Shown here: one piece after another, positions 17,182-25,972 of the stretch
Numbering within the stretch: position 1 is the first letter of the stretch
Layout of the letters: the number at the start of each line of letters is the position of its first letter
NCBI GenBank assembly: GCA_963678275.1
Contig: OY782765.1
Location: 4,092,001-4,156,000, forward strand
Length of the DNA stretch: 64,000 nt
Source of the DNA: G963677445 sp963678275
GTDB lineage: Bacteria > Bacteroidota > Ignavibacteria > Ignavibacteriales > Melioribacteraceae
Direction of reading: 5' to 3'
Notes under the pieces: generated by a model
What the model saw: the letters and a program-made list of their open reading frames with translations, nothing else
Told to the model about the DNA's origin: nothing
Database searches by the model: none
Position numbers and translations under genes: made by a program

Positions 17182-17580
17182 TTAATTCATTACTGACATC
17201 GCCTTAACAATTCTACCCCTGATAAGTCCGAAAAATATCTTCGGGCCTGTATATTTCCAGCCGAGCTGCTGGTAACATCTGCCGCAAACAGCGATAACCC
17301 ATTTATGCCCCGGAAACCAGGTGAATTCCATGGTCGGATATCCCGATTCCAGAACCTCGTTTGCTTTTAAAAATGTAATTACATTAAAACTTTCCCCTGC
17401 TTTATTGGTAAACCTGAATTCGCTCCTGTTTTTATAGATAAAACGTTCATCATCCGAGCATATTTTTGTATAACACGCGCCGCAAATCCAGTCTTCACCA
17501 TCTATTTCCGATATAAGTCTGGTTTCATTTTCAGGATGTTCATGATAATCATGTTCATGTTTATGCTGTTCCGGGTCCAT
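17182..17580 (-). CDS. Cereblon-like CULT domain protein
   Basis: The 132-residue product is a single CULT domain, the fold that binds thalidomide-type and other ligands in human cereblon. The zinc ligands are Cys33, Cys36, Cys99 and Cys102. The aromatic cage is complete: Trp88, Trp94 and Trp108, with Tyr110 in place of the human Phe402. Spacings Trp88-Trp94 (6), Trp94-Cys99 (5), Trp94-Trp108 (14) and Trp108-Tyr110 (2) equal those of human Trp380, Trp386, Cys391, Trp400 and Phe402, and the FFGLIRGRIV tail also matches cereblon (FWGLTRSALL). Residues 6-15 are His-rich. Bacterial single-domain relatives such as MsCI4 of Magnetospirillum are known; their natural ligand is unclear. Confidence 0.92.
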   Translation of the reverse strand: MDPEQHKHEHDYHEHPENETRLISEIDGEDWICGACYTKICSDDERFIYKNRSEFRFTNKAGESFNVITFLKANEVLESGYPTMEFTWFPGHKWVIAVCGRCYQQLGWKYTGPKIFFGLIRGRIVKAMSVMN

Positions 17581-17745
17581 AATATGCCGAAGGTTTTGTG
17601 AATATAATACCTGTTAATTTAAACTCTTCGCAAAATAATATCAAATGTATTATTATTTTTACGAGATATAACCGGGGCCGGGTTAAAACTGAATATGTAA
17701 AAATGTGACTCGTGGGACAAATGGGACACCCTCTGGCAATAACAT

Positions 17746-17973
17746 TCAGGAAATATATTCCTCAAATCCTTCCGGAATATCATTAAAATCATCAGGCATT
17801 TTAATAAGTCCTTTTGCGCTGCCGAATTTTGGAAAAGGTTTTTTTGACTGGCAAGGTATTATTTTAAATGATGAACCATCATCTTTTGTAATGATTATCT
17901 CCTCTCCAATTTCGGCAAGATTTATTAATTCAGCAAGACGGGATGTCGCTTCATTCAAGGCTACTTTCCGCAT
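17746..17973 (-). CDS. Orphan Phd/YefM-type antitoxin
   Basis: The 75-residue product begins with the Phd/YefM fold (VALNEATSRLAELINLAEIGEEIIITKDDGSSFKIIP), which binds DNA and dimerises, and ends with a toxin-wrapping tail (PDDFNDIPEGFEEYIS) typical of partners of PIN (VapC) toxins. No toxin gene follows: only 165 bases separate it from the next gene and they hold no PIN domain. The antitoxin is therefore an orphan, either a relic or acting on a toxin elsewhere. A ribosome binding site (AAAGGT) precedes the ATG. Confidence 0.87.
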   Translation of the reverse strand: MRKVALNEATSRLAELINLAEIGEEIIITKDDGSSFKIIPCQSKKPFPKFGSAKGLIKMPDDFNDIPEGFEEYIS

Positions 17974-18153
17974 AATTTTACCTTTCGAAATATCTTCTTT
18001 TACCAGGTATTAACACATTTTCAATATAAATTATTTCCGTTCGCAAAGTCAAATAAAATATTGGATATCAGGAATTGATATAAAATATTTCTAGCAGTTT
18101 ACCGCAGATACCTCCTGAAAGCGATTGAAAAAATATCCTGTGTGTGGCTGTTA

Positions 18154-18636
18154 TCACTTATCCCTGTTAAACCTGCCATCCGATTTTTTTTCTGATACAG
18201 TTTTACCGGTTTTTGTTATCCACCCCGTTTTAACATTTTCCGGCTGGTCAAACTGCGGCACATAAGGTTTTATATCAAGCAACGGCGTTCCGTCAAGCAT
18301 ATCGACATTATTCAGGTAGAGTATGCCATCCTCTATTTTTTCCAGCTCCACGATTGATAATCCTATCGGGTTAGGTCTCCTCGGAGCCCTGGTGGCAAAA
18401 AGACCGCGCGGCCTGTCATCCATAAATGGCACGACCTCAAGCCTGTATCCTTCACTTTTATGAAAATGATATATTAAAACCAGGTGTGAGAATCCCTCAA
18501 GATCTTTAAGACCCGGTCTGTATTCCTCAAAAATTTCCACCCTTCCCCTTATACCTTTAGCTCCTTTGGGCTGAATAGGCATCCCTTCAGGTTTTTCGAA
18601 GGGAGAATGGATTATCCCGATTGGATTAAGTTGCAT
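18154..18636 (-). CDS. trmO: tRNA t6A37 N6-methyltransferase TrmO
   Basis: The product (160 residues from the ATG at 18636) is a TrmO/TsaA protein (UPF0066 fold), which uses S-adenosylmethionine to methylate N6-threonylcarbamoyladenosine 37 in tRNAs. Signature segments are PIGIIHSPF, GRVEIFEEYRPGLKDLEGFSHLVLIYHFH, FATRAPRRPNPIGLSIVEL and LDGTPLLDIKPYVP. I chose 18636 because family members begin a few residues before the PIG motif; a GTG at 18663 would add nine residues. A C-terminal lysine-rich tail is short, as in many single-domain members. Confidence 0.93.
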   Translation of the reverse strand: MQLNPIGIIHSPFEKPEGMPIQPKGAKGIRGRVEIFEEYRPGLKDLEGFSHLVLIYHFHKSEGYRLEVVPFMDDRPRGLFATRAPRRPNPIGLSIVELEKIEDGILYLNNVDMLDGTPLLDIKPYVPQFDQPENVKTGWITKTGKTVSEKKSDGRFNRDK

Positions 18637-18733
18637 TTTCTTATAATTGTTTTTGGTGTACACAATTTTAATTGGTTACCTTTAAAAAAATTAAACTATT
18701 TAATAATCTGTCAAATCCTCATTTCAGCAGAGT

Positions 18734-19417
18734 TTAATTACTTTTTTCCAGTTTATTTATCCAATCCCGAAAGTGTCTGCATTTTTCTTTTAGATAGTCC
18801 ATTCCGATTATATCAACAATATCAGGAGCAACATTTGTTTTGTTGCCTTTATATTCCGGGATAAGACTGATTATTCTTTTGGAGGGCGCCGTTTCTTTGC
18901 CATCATCTATCAGTTCCGGATTGCCAGACTTTTCAAGAATTTTCTCAAACTCATCTATCTCGCGCTCTTTATCGAAATACTCACAGGCAAGCTCAGAAGG
19001 TTTTGAAAAGAGAAGCGCTTCAAACTCGTGAAGCTGTATATAAGGCATAAACCTGCGATCATTGATATCTTTGGATAAAGCCTCTTCAATTATTTTAACT
19101 TTTTCATAGGGATCGGCTTTCCCTTTTGATTTGTTGAATCCTGGAAAATCATCCGGGAGCGCATAAAGATCGAACATTGTGGTAAATTTAACATTGGAAT
19201 GATTATCTTCCTTCAGCCAGGTTAATATATCCTTTTTTGCTTTTTCATAACTTACAAGACCTCCCCTGTAAGACTTTTTTCTATCTTTACTTGTTAACAC
19301 AGACCGCGCTGTTACTGAAATATTATTACGCCCGAGGTAATCGGCCAGTGTCTTTTTTACAAATTTCTCTTCTGTCTGTCCCTCAGTTGTAACATTTACC
19401 CGGATAAATTTGCTCAT
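18734..19417 (-). CDS. DUF4276 (TOPRIM-like) partner of AAA ATPase
   Basis: The product has 227 residues from the ATG at 19417. The opening VNVTTEGQTEEKFVK with the EG.TE motif and the later IQLHEFEALLFS block are the hallmarks of DUF4276, a TOPRIM-like family predicted to be a nuclease. Its ATG overlaps the stop of the ATPase gene in an ATGA arrangement, so the two are translationally coupled. ATPase/DUF4276 pairs resemble OLD-type and AbiL-type phage-defence modules, which supports but does not prove a defence role. Tandem Lys/Arg-rich segments may contact nucleic acid. Confidence 0.87.
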   Translation of the reverse strand: MSKFIRVNVTTEGQTEEKFVKKTLADYLGRNNISVTARSVLTSKDRKKSYRGGLVSYEKAKKDILTWLKEDNHSNVKFTTMFDLYALPDDFPGFNKSKGKADPYEKVKIIEEALSKDINDRRFMPYIQLHEFEALLFSKPSELACEYFDKEREIDEFEKILEKSGNPELIDDGKETAPSKRIISLIPEYKGNKTNVAPDIVDIIGMDYLKEKCRHFRDWINKLEKSN

Positions 19418-20553
19418 GGACGCCCGCCGATTATGTTCTTTTCCCAAAGCTCACCTGTGCTGTATCTCTCAAGCCAATCAGCCAGCTTTTTTTCATCCAA
19501 CGAATTAAATTTACTGCATTTCTCTTTGGCGTCCCATTCAACCACAACTATATCCCCGACGTCAAATTCATCCACAAGCCTGGTTGATTGTGTTGCAAGA
19601 ACAACCTGGCAATTTATTCCCGCTGCTTTTATCATTCCCGCCAGCGCTGCTATTGCCTGGGGATGCAGCCCGAGTTCAGGCTCATCCAGCACAATTACAG
19701 AGGGAAGAGTATCCGGGGGTTGCAGCAATAATGTTGTTAAAGCGATAAATCTTATGGCGCCGTCTGAAAGCTGATGTGGTCCGAAAAGGTAATCTGATTC
19801 GGTATCTTTCCAGTTGAGCATTATATAATTTTCATTCCCGGGAGATGGGACCAAATTAAAATCCCTAAACTGGGGCATCACCGACCGGATATATCTGATA
19901 ATCCTGTTGTAATAATTTTCGCCATTATTTCGTTTTTTTAATGAATATAAAAAGGCAGCGAGGTTGCCGCCGTCGCTTCTTATAAATTCATTATCATTGA
20001 TATAACCGCTGTTTCTTATTTTGGCAGTTTGTGATGTATCGTGAAACTGAAAAACCTGGCAATTTTTGATTAGGTAATAAATTATTTGTGCTGCTTTTAC
20101 CCTTTCGTTTTTTTGATAATCGTATAATCCTGATTCTTTAATCCCGGGCTCTAATGAAAACTTCCCTGAGATCGTGGAATTATCTTTATTTTTCCAGGAC
20201 AAAGTTTCTTCGGTGAAGATCAGCGTATCTCCTGCGGCATGTGCAAGTGAAAATGAATATTGATCAAAAAAGTCATTATTTCCAAAAGTGATTTCTGCTT
20301 CCAATCTCGAAGTATTTTTCGAACCATAATGCAAAAGAGAGTCGGCAAAACCACTTAGACCAATATACTTTTGAAGCGCCCCGGTATTCATATAATTAAG
20401 CATCCTGAAAAAAGAAACCAGGTTGCTTTTGCCGGAACCATTGGCGCCCAATAAAATGGTTACATCGCCGAAAGAAATATCCTGACCATTTCGGTTTATT
20501 GATTTGAAACCTTTCAGATTTATTTTATTTAGCTTAATTCTCTCTTTTCCCAT
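19414..20553 (-). CDS. AAA family (OLD/RecF-like) ATPase
   Basis: The 379-residue product is an AAA_21-type ABC-like ATPase. It has Walker A GANGSGKS (residues 36-43), an ABC-signature-like LSDGAIRF, Walker B VIVLDEPELGLHP and a switch region VVLATQSTRLVDEF. Such ATPases clamp DNA or sense it and pass the signal to a partner; here the TOPRIM part is encoded by the overlapping DUF4276 gene and not fused as in OLD proteins. It is the first gene of a two-gene unit. The length and lack of a long coiled coil exclude RecN and SMC proteins. Confidence 0.92.
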   Translation of the reverse strand: MGKERIKLNKINLKGFKSINRNGQDISFGDVTILLGANGSGKSNLVSFFRMLNYMNTGALQKYIGLSGFADSLLHYGSKNTSRLEAEITFGNNDFFDQYSFSLAHAAGDTLIFTEETLSWKNKDNSTISGKFSLEPGIKESGLYDYQKNERVKAAQIIYYLIKNCQVFQFHDTSQTAKIRNSGYINDNEFIRSDGGNLAAFLYSLKKRNNGENYYNRIIRYIRSVMPQFRDFNLVPSPGNENYIMLNWKDTESDYLFGPHQLSDGAIRFIALTTLLLQPPDTLPSVIVLDEPELGLHPQAIAALAGMIKAAGINCQVVLATQSTRLVDEFDVGDIVVVEWDAKEKCSKFNSLDEKKLADWLERYSTGELWEKNIIGGRP

Positions 20554-20685
20554 ATTACCCGATAATCTGAATTGATTATAATTTTAACCAAAGTTACACT
20601 CTTTAATCAAAATTAGCAAATATAATCTATCATTCGAAAAACAGGCAAATCCGATTTTGCCGCGAATGATAAATATAAGAACACT

Positions 20686-21072
20686 CTACACTTCCGATAA
20701 ATCCTCAAGCATAATAAGGTTGCCGCAAGAGTCCTCAAAAATATTCTCAATTCCCCATTCCGGTTTTGTAAGGTCATCCCTGAATATAACGCCTGACTTT
20801 TTCAACCTCTCTATTTCGGCGGGCAGTTCTTTCGCTCCCACAACAATTACCGGGAGGCCTGTTTCATATAACTGCCGCTGGTAATCCTTCGCGAATGATT
20901 TTCCCCTGGGTTCGAGCAACAGCGCCGTTCCATCAGGATCTTCGGGAGAAACAATAATCGCGAGCTGGTTTTCAGGCTGAAATACTTTTGACTCGAAACC
21001 AAGTATTTCAGTATAAAACTTATGCGCTCTTACGGGATCATCCACAAATATACTTGTTAAAGTTATTTTCAT
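20686..21072 (-). CDS. VOC superfamily (glyoxalase-like) protein
   Basis: The 128-residue product is a two-module vicinal oxygen chelate domain: ITLTSIFVDDPVRAHKFYTEILGFE at the N-terminus and EDSCGNLIMLEDL at the C-terminus, the latter carrying the usual metal-ligand Glu region. VOC enzymes include glyoxalases, dioxygenases and antibiotic-binding proteins; the substrate cannot be told from sequence. It is monocistronic as far as I can see, with a strong ribosome binding site (GGAGGAG) upstream. Another VOC gene lies at 49304. Confidence 0.9.
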   Translation of the reverse strand: MKITLTSIFVDDPVRAHKFYTEILGFESKVFQPENQLAIIVSPEDPDGTALLLEPRGKSFAKDYQRQLYETGLPVIVVGAKELPAEIERLKKSGVIFRDDLTKPEWGIENIFEDSCGNLIMLEDLSEV

Positions 21073-21609
21073 TTTTTGCTCCTCCGAAAAGAATCTGTAT
21101 ATGAATTTTTCATTAACTAAGGAAAATAAATGTAATCATGAAAATAATCAAATTGTATTATAATGAAATTCAGCGCGCTGAGTTATTCACCATTTTTTTT
21201 TGATTTGTTTTTCAGTTTCATCACATTCTTATTTTACCTCGCGCCAGGGTCCCCTTTAGCGCAGCGCTTTCAGCCCGGTAGTTCTTTTCTGCTTTTATAA
21301 AAATTTCGATGCGACGGTCATTGCGGGAAATATCATGAGATTATTCCATAAATTGTTAAATTCTACGCAAAAGGGTAAGATTTTCCATGAACACAGCCGG
21401 TGGTAAGTCCGCCGCGGCGGATCGAAATCAGCAGCGGTAGCTTCGACTCCGCTCAGCCACCGGATAATCGCATTTGTTTCCGGCTCCGCCAGTTTATGAT
21501 TTAGATGGTGTTTTTCCAATTTCTTTTGGGTTTGGCTCTGCGAGCATGAGGATTAAGGGAATAGTGGTAAAAGATAAAAATCAAATCATTTTTGTAATTG
21601 TCAATTGAA
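21073..21609. other. Intergenic stretch without a supported gene
   Basis: Between the VOC gene and the SRPBCC gene there are 537 bases. The first third is AT-rich. At about 21241-21290 and 21400-21480 there are GC-rich pieces (CGCGCCAGGGTCCCC, CCGCCGCGGCGGA, GCTTCGACTCCGCTCAGCC) of the kind found in dispersed intergenic repeats. A 74-codon open frame on the minus strand crosses these pieces but has no protein-like composition. I see no RNA gene. Confidence 0.4.
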
Positions 21610-22101
21610 TCAGTGTTTCAGTATTTCTCCTGTTTCCAGGTAGTGGTTAATTGCCCTTTCCCAATCCTTAAGATTTTCACTATACATTGCTTCGAGATGG
21701 ATATTGTTTTTCCTGTTTCCTTCTTCATTTAGTCCCGTGAAAGAATATGTTACCATCACAGCAGTTTTTTCCTCCTTAGCCTTTTTGCAAATGACTGTAA
21801 TATTCCACAATCTTTCCGGGGTGAAAACCGTGTATTCCACAAAATACTCTCCAGGTGAATATTTTGAGACAGTCCATACATATTCCGATTCCTGCCCTTT
21901 GAAAAGATCGGAAGGCTCTGTTTTGAATACCATGTGTTCCGCGATCAGTTTTTCCGGCAGCCAGATGATTTCCGGATCCCAGCCATCAGCCCAAACTTTT
22001 TCACCGATAGGTGTGAAAAGCGGTAATGTTTTTTCAATACAGGTATTAATTACTATTTCGGCTGTTTTTGATATTCTTTTTGATTCAAATTTTTCCTTCA
22101 T
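21610..22101 (-). CDS. SRPBCC (START-like) family protein
   Basis: The 163-residue product looks like an SRPBCC/START-like ligand-binding protein: VINTCIEKTLPLFTPIGEKVWADGWDPEIIW at the start, WTVSKYSPGEYFVEYTVFTPERLWNITVICK in the middle and a long C-terminal helix (IHLEAMYSENLKDWERAINHYLETG). These form a deep hydrophobic pocket; ligand unknown. It follows the small regulator-like gene by 59 bases on the same strand, so they may be co-transcribed. Ribosome binding site GGAGAA is present. Confidence 0.75.
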   Translation of the reverse strand: MKEKFESKRISKTAEIVINTCIEKTLPLFTPIGEKVWADGWDPEIIWLPEKLIAEHMVFKTEPSDLFKGQESEYVWTVSKYSPGEYFVEYTVFTPERLWNITVICKKAKEEKTAVMVTYSFTGLNEEGNRKNNIHLEAMYSENLKDWERAINHYLETGEILKH

Positions 22102-22160
22102 AACATTTTCTCCAATATTCCGTGGGACAGATTTGTAATCTGTCCCCTGGATGTTTCACA

Positions 22161-22445
22161 TTAATCTGTTTCACTGAACTTATGGCTTGCCGAGGAATCA
22201 AACTCAAAATTGTAAATCTTCTTTATCTCTTTAATCCTCTGTAAAGTTTCCTCTTCGGTAAAGGGCGCTTTGCCGTCAAACGCGTGAAGTACAATGCCTT
22301 CAAGCAGATCGCCAAGTGTCATATCAAAATACTCGGCGAGCGCTTTAAGTACCTTCAGCATTCTTTTTTCGATACGAATTCCTGTCTGCACTCGCTGGAT
22401 AACATATTTTTCTTCCTTCTGATCATTCATTTTTTTCTCTTTCAT
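22161..22445 (-). CDS. Small regulator-like protein, hypothetical
   Basis: The product has 94 residues from the ATG at 22445, where GGAG lies seven bases upstream. The centre (QRVQTGIRIEKRMLKVLKALAEYFDMTLGDLLEGIVLHAF) has the strand-helix-helix character of ribbon-helix-helix proteins, with a basic VQTGIRIEKR strand. A DNA-binding role is an inference. It precedes the SRPBCC gene on the same strand and may regulate it. A longer frame up to 22490 has no ribosome binding site and looks less likely. Confidence 0.65.
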   Translation of the reverse strand: MKEKKMNDQKEEKYVIQRVQTGIRIEKRMLKVLKALAEYFDMTLGDLLEGIVLHAFDGKAPFTEEETLQRIKEIKKIYNFEFDSSASHKFSETD

Positions 22446-22635
22446 ACTAACTCCATAATTAATAAAGATACATATATACATTGGTACCACAAATATAATT
22501 TTTCTTGTTTTTATATCAAAGGAAAAAGAGTACTTTATGAAAATAAATGGAACCGGAGGAAAAAAATACCCTTGACGCTGGTGAAAAAAATGATGAATAT
22601 AGATGAGGCAGAGAACATCATAAGGAAATATCGGA

Positions 22636-23604
22636 ATGTGGTTAAGAAGAATTTTACTTTCAATATTTTCAGCCCTGTTTATTTTATCATGCGATGCCGC
22701 GGAAAATAATAATGATAAAACCGCCGATATTGCCCTCTATTCTGATAACGGCGCCTGGAATAAATCTGTTATAGCGGCTAAAAACATGTATGAATGGATG
22801 GGATATAGGGTAGCAATAATTGACGCGGAATACATAAATACCAATTCACCGGGAGGATTTAAAATAGTATCCTTTCCCGGGGGTGATATGTACCGGTATT
22901 CACAGGATATTCTGGAAAGCGGAAAAGAAAAAATAAGAGATTTTATCAGGAACGGAGGGAAATATATAGGTCTTTGCGCGGGGGGATTTTTTACATCGGA
23001 AAAACTTTACTGGCAGGGGAGCAGGTTGATTATGTCTTCCCTCTCTCTTTTTGAAGGAACCGCGCGCGGGCCCAATAATGAAATTATCGCGTATCCCTGG
23101 TATGGAATGTGCGATGTAAAACTCGATACAACACAAGTCATAGCGCGGGGTATGTCCGCCAGCCTCAGTGTCCTTTATTACCGGTGTCCCTGTTTCGAAC
23201 CGGAAGGAGATGAAATATTTCAACCGGGAACATATTCGGCAATAAACAAAGCCGCCATGCTGGTTTTTGAATATGGCTCCGGACGTGTATTCGCGACCGG
23301 CGCTCACCCTGAAATAGAAGAGGACAACGACCGTGACGGGGTTGTTTTCGCCGATACTACCATTAACGGAACATATTACCCCGGGGAGGAAAATATCAAC
23401 GATTCAGGTTCCCGACTGGCCATTGATGAAAAATGTGGCTTTGTGGTTTTTAGGGGAATTGAATTGATGAGAATTGCGGAACAGATAAGAAATGTGATAT
23501 CTTCATTGATTATTTTTTACTATGAATCTCAGGAGGAATTATCTCCACATCGGACGGTTAAAAATGTATCAATCAAAATAATATCCACCGTCCGGCTATT
23601 TTAA
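22636..23604 (+). CDS. BPL_N / class I amidotransferase-like lipoprotein
   Basis: The 322-residue product has a lipoprotein signal (ALFILSC, lipidated Cys19). The body resembles the N-terminal domain of eukaryotic biotin-protein ligase (BPL_N), a class I glutamine-amidotransferase-like fold: IALYSDNGAW, VSFPGGDMYRY, FIRNGGKYIGLCAGGFF with the nucleophile-elbow Cys114, and VFATGAHPEIEED for the His/Glu pair. Bacterial members are envelope proteins of unknown substrate. The last 45 residues or so (after ELMRIAEQIRN) look unlike the fold and may be an extension or the result of a frameshift near 23500. Confidence 0.8.
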   Translation: MWLRRILLSIFSALFILSCDAAENNNDKTADIALYSDNGAWNKSVIAAKNMYEWMGYRVAIIDAEYINTNSPGGFKIVSFPGGDMYRYSQDILESGKEKIRDFIRNGGKYIGLCAGGFFTSEKLYWQGSRLIMSSLSLFEGTARGPNNEIIAYPWYGMCDVKLDTTQVIARGMSASLSVLYYRCPCFEPEGDEIFQPGTYSAINKAAMLVFEYGSGRVFATGAHPEIEEDNDRDGVVFADTTINGTYYPGEENINDSGSRLAIDEKCGFVVFRGIELMRIAEQIRNVISSLIIFYYESQEELSPHRTVKNVSIKIISTVRLF

Positions 23605-23770
23605 AACTTTTGAAATATTTTCTTTAAGATTCCATAACCCTGCCGCAGTTTAACCAATTATTCAATATAAATAAACAAAAAATATAATTACATTTTGAAT
23701 ATACCATTAACATTGTTATTTTTGACTATCAACTATTATAGTAGTTTAAAAAACGTTTTTGAGGGAAATT

Positions 23771-25957
23771 ATGAATCCAAGATCAAATTATTATACTTTA
23801 GGACTAACAGGCCTTATTTATTTTTTATTCATTGGAGCATTTTTTGGGCAACATCCCGGGTGGACACAAATTACCAACGGCAATTTTATACGGCATTTTG
23901 CCGATGAAGGAAATACACTATGGTGTGGGTCTAACCTTGGTTTGACATCTGTATCAAAAACAACCGGAGAAAAAATATTTTACAACACAGCCAATTCCGG
24001 CCTTCCCGCGAACAATATTATAGATATTGAAGTAGATTTAAGCGGTGTTAAATGGATAGGAACTTCATCACACGGATTAGTTAGTTTTGACGGAACAGAC
24101 TGGACTGTTTATAACACTTTTAACTCAGACATTCCCGGAAATTCAATAAATTTTATTGAGATAAGTCCGGATGGCGATATCTGGATTGGGGCTGCAAACC
24201 ATATGCTGGCAAAATATAACGGAACAGACTGGGAAGTTTATGATCTCTACGCAATGAATTTAATATACGAAGACGCGGATATTATATCCGCCGCTTTTGA
24301 AAGCGAAAATAAAATTTGGTTTGGCTCAGATGATTATGTTGTTCTGTATTATGATGGAATCACCTGGACCAGATATGATAATACCAACTCATCGCTACAG
24401 GGTAAATATATCTATGATATTAAAACAGACCCATCCAATGAAATATGGTTTGCAACGCGCGACGGGATTTCACGATATACCGGAACTGAATGGATGACAT
24501 ATTCAACATGGAATTCGGGCCTGCATGTAGATTGGATTTATTCAATAGAAATTGATAATGATAACAACAAATGGTTTGGAACTTACGGAGGAGGTCTGAC
24601 GAAATATGACGGAATAAGCTGGGTTACATATAAAGTGGATAATTCCGATTTGCTCTCTAATACCATTGCTGATCTGATATTTGATGAAGAAAATAATTTG
24701 TGGTGCTCGGCCTATGGAGCGGGAGTAGCAAAATTATACCAGGAAGAGTGGACAAATATTGATTGTTCAAATTCAGATTTACCCGGAAATTATGTTTCAA
24801 CATTTTATCGCGATAAAAATGGTGATTTCTGGATGGGCGTTGATGAAAAATATATCGTTCATTATGATGGCGATGACTGGCTAAAGTATTCTTATTCAGA
24901 TTTTGGATTTCCGGTTACCAATATAACAACAATTGAAGAGGAGGAATCAGGCAGGTTATGGTTTGGTTCCATGGCCGACGGAGCTATTATCTATGACGGA
25001 AATAGCTGGACAAATATGACTCAATTTAATTCTAATATTCCATCACATGATATCATACAGATAACAGAAGATGACCAGAACGACCTCTGGTTTTGTTTCC
25101 GCACTATTGGTGTAGGAATGTATGACGGAGTAAACTGGACAATCTATAATGAAGAGAACAGCAGTCTGCCAAGTGACTGGACCTATTGCATGGAAATTGA
25201 CCAGGATGGAAATAAGTGGTTCGGAACAAGCAACGGATTGGCAAAACTGGAAGGAGAGGACTGGACTGTTTATAATACTTCCAATTCAGGAATTGCATTT
25301 GATAATATACAATCGATTGCGTTCGATAAAGATGGTATTATGTGGATTGGTCACAATGTCGGCGCGGTCTCAGTTTATTACGGAATTGGCTGGACCAGCT
25401 ATGATACAACCAATTCTAAAATACCATATTCAGTTATCAACACGATAAAAATTGACAATAATGATGTTGTCTGGTTTGCCGCAAGTGATAGCGGATTAAC
25501 AAGCTTTGACGGAGATGAATGGAATTATTATAATAAATATAATTCCGGTCTTTCAAGCGATGAATTAAGAGATATTTATATTGATGAAGATAATACAAAA
25601 TGGATTGCCACAAAAAACGGTGGTATTTGTCTATTTAATGAAAACCAGACAGGAGTCAAAACCTCAACACACAATGAATTAAACTTTGCTCTTATGCAAA
25701 ATTACCCAAATCCATTTAATCCTGTTACAACAATCAGATTTAATTTACCATCGTCCGGCGATGTGAAACTTTCTATTTATAACACCCTGGGTCAGTTAAT
25801 TAAAAATATTGATTCTCAATTTTATGCGTCCGGCAGTCATGAGATTGTATTTGACGGCTCAAACCTTGCTTCCGGTGTATTTTTCTACAGTATAAATTTT
25901 TCGGGCGGAAATGGAATGATTTTCAACGATACAAAAAAGCTAATATTACTTAAGTAA
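23771..25957 (+). CDS. Secreted beta-propeller protein with T9SS tail, 1
   Basis: The product has 728 residues from the ATG at 23771, which has GAGGGA four bases upstream; a TTG at 23759 is a less likely start. A signal peptide (about residues 10-28) precedes around a dozen repeats of about 45-50 residues, each with a W-x-G/F-x-T/S...YDG..WT.YNT.NS.L pattern, as in two-component-regulator (Reg_prop) propellers. The last 90 residues are a type A sorting domain of type IX secretion (QNYPNPFNPVTTIRFNLP to a final KKLILLK). It should be exported by T9SS and attached to the surface or released. It is a tandem paralogue of the next gene. Confidence 0.92.
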   Translation: MNPRSNYYTLGLTGLIYFLFIGAFFGQHPGWTQITNGNFIRHFADEGNTLWCGSNLGLTSVSKTTGEKIFYNTANSGLPANNIIDIEVDLSGVKWIGTSSHGLVSFDGTDWTVYNTFNSDIPGNSINFIEISPDGDIWIGAANHMLAKYNGTDWEVYDLYAMNLIYEDADIISAAFESENKIWFGSDDYVVLYYDGITWTRYDNTNSSLQGKYIYDIKTDPSNEIWFATRDGISRYTGTEWMTYSTWNSGLHVDWIYSIEIDNDNNKWFGTYGGGLTKYDGISWVTYKVDNSDLLSNTIADLIFDEENNLWCSAYGAGVAKLYQEEWTNIDCSNSDLPGNYVSTFYRDKNGDFWMGVDEKYIVHYDGDDWLKYSYSDFGFPVTNITTIEEEESGRLWFGSMADGAIIYDGNSWTNMTQFNSNIPSHDIIQITEDDQNDLWFCFRTIGVGMYDGVNWTIYNEENSSLPSDWTYCMEIDQDGNKWFGTSNGLAKLEGEDWTVYNTSNSGIAFDNIQSIAFDKDGIMWIGHNVGAVSVYYGIGWTSYDTTNSKIPYSVINTIKIDNNDVVWFAASDSGLTSFDGDEWNYYNKYNSGLSSDELRDIYIDEDNTKWIATKNGGICLFNENQTGVKTSTHNELNFALMQNYPNPFNPVTTIRFNLPSSGDVKLSIYNTLGQLIKNIDSQFYASGSHEIVFDGSNLASGVFFYSINFSGGNGMIFNDTKKLILLK

Positions 25958-25972
25958 ATGAGGGAGGAGAAA

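Noticed and set aside
21295..21519. 74-codon minus-strand frame
   Set aside because: It covers GC-rich intergenic repeat pieces, lacks a ribosome site and shows no recognisable fold.
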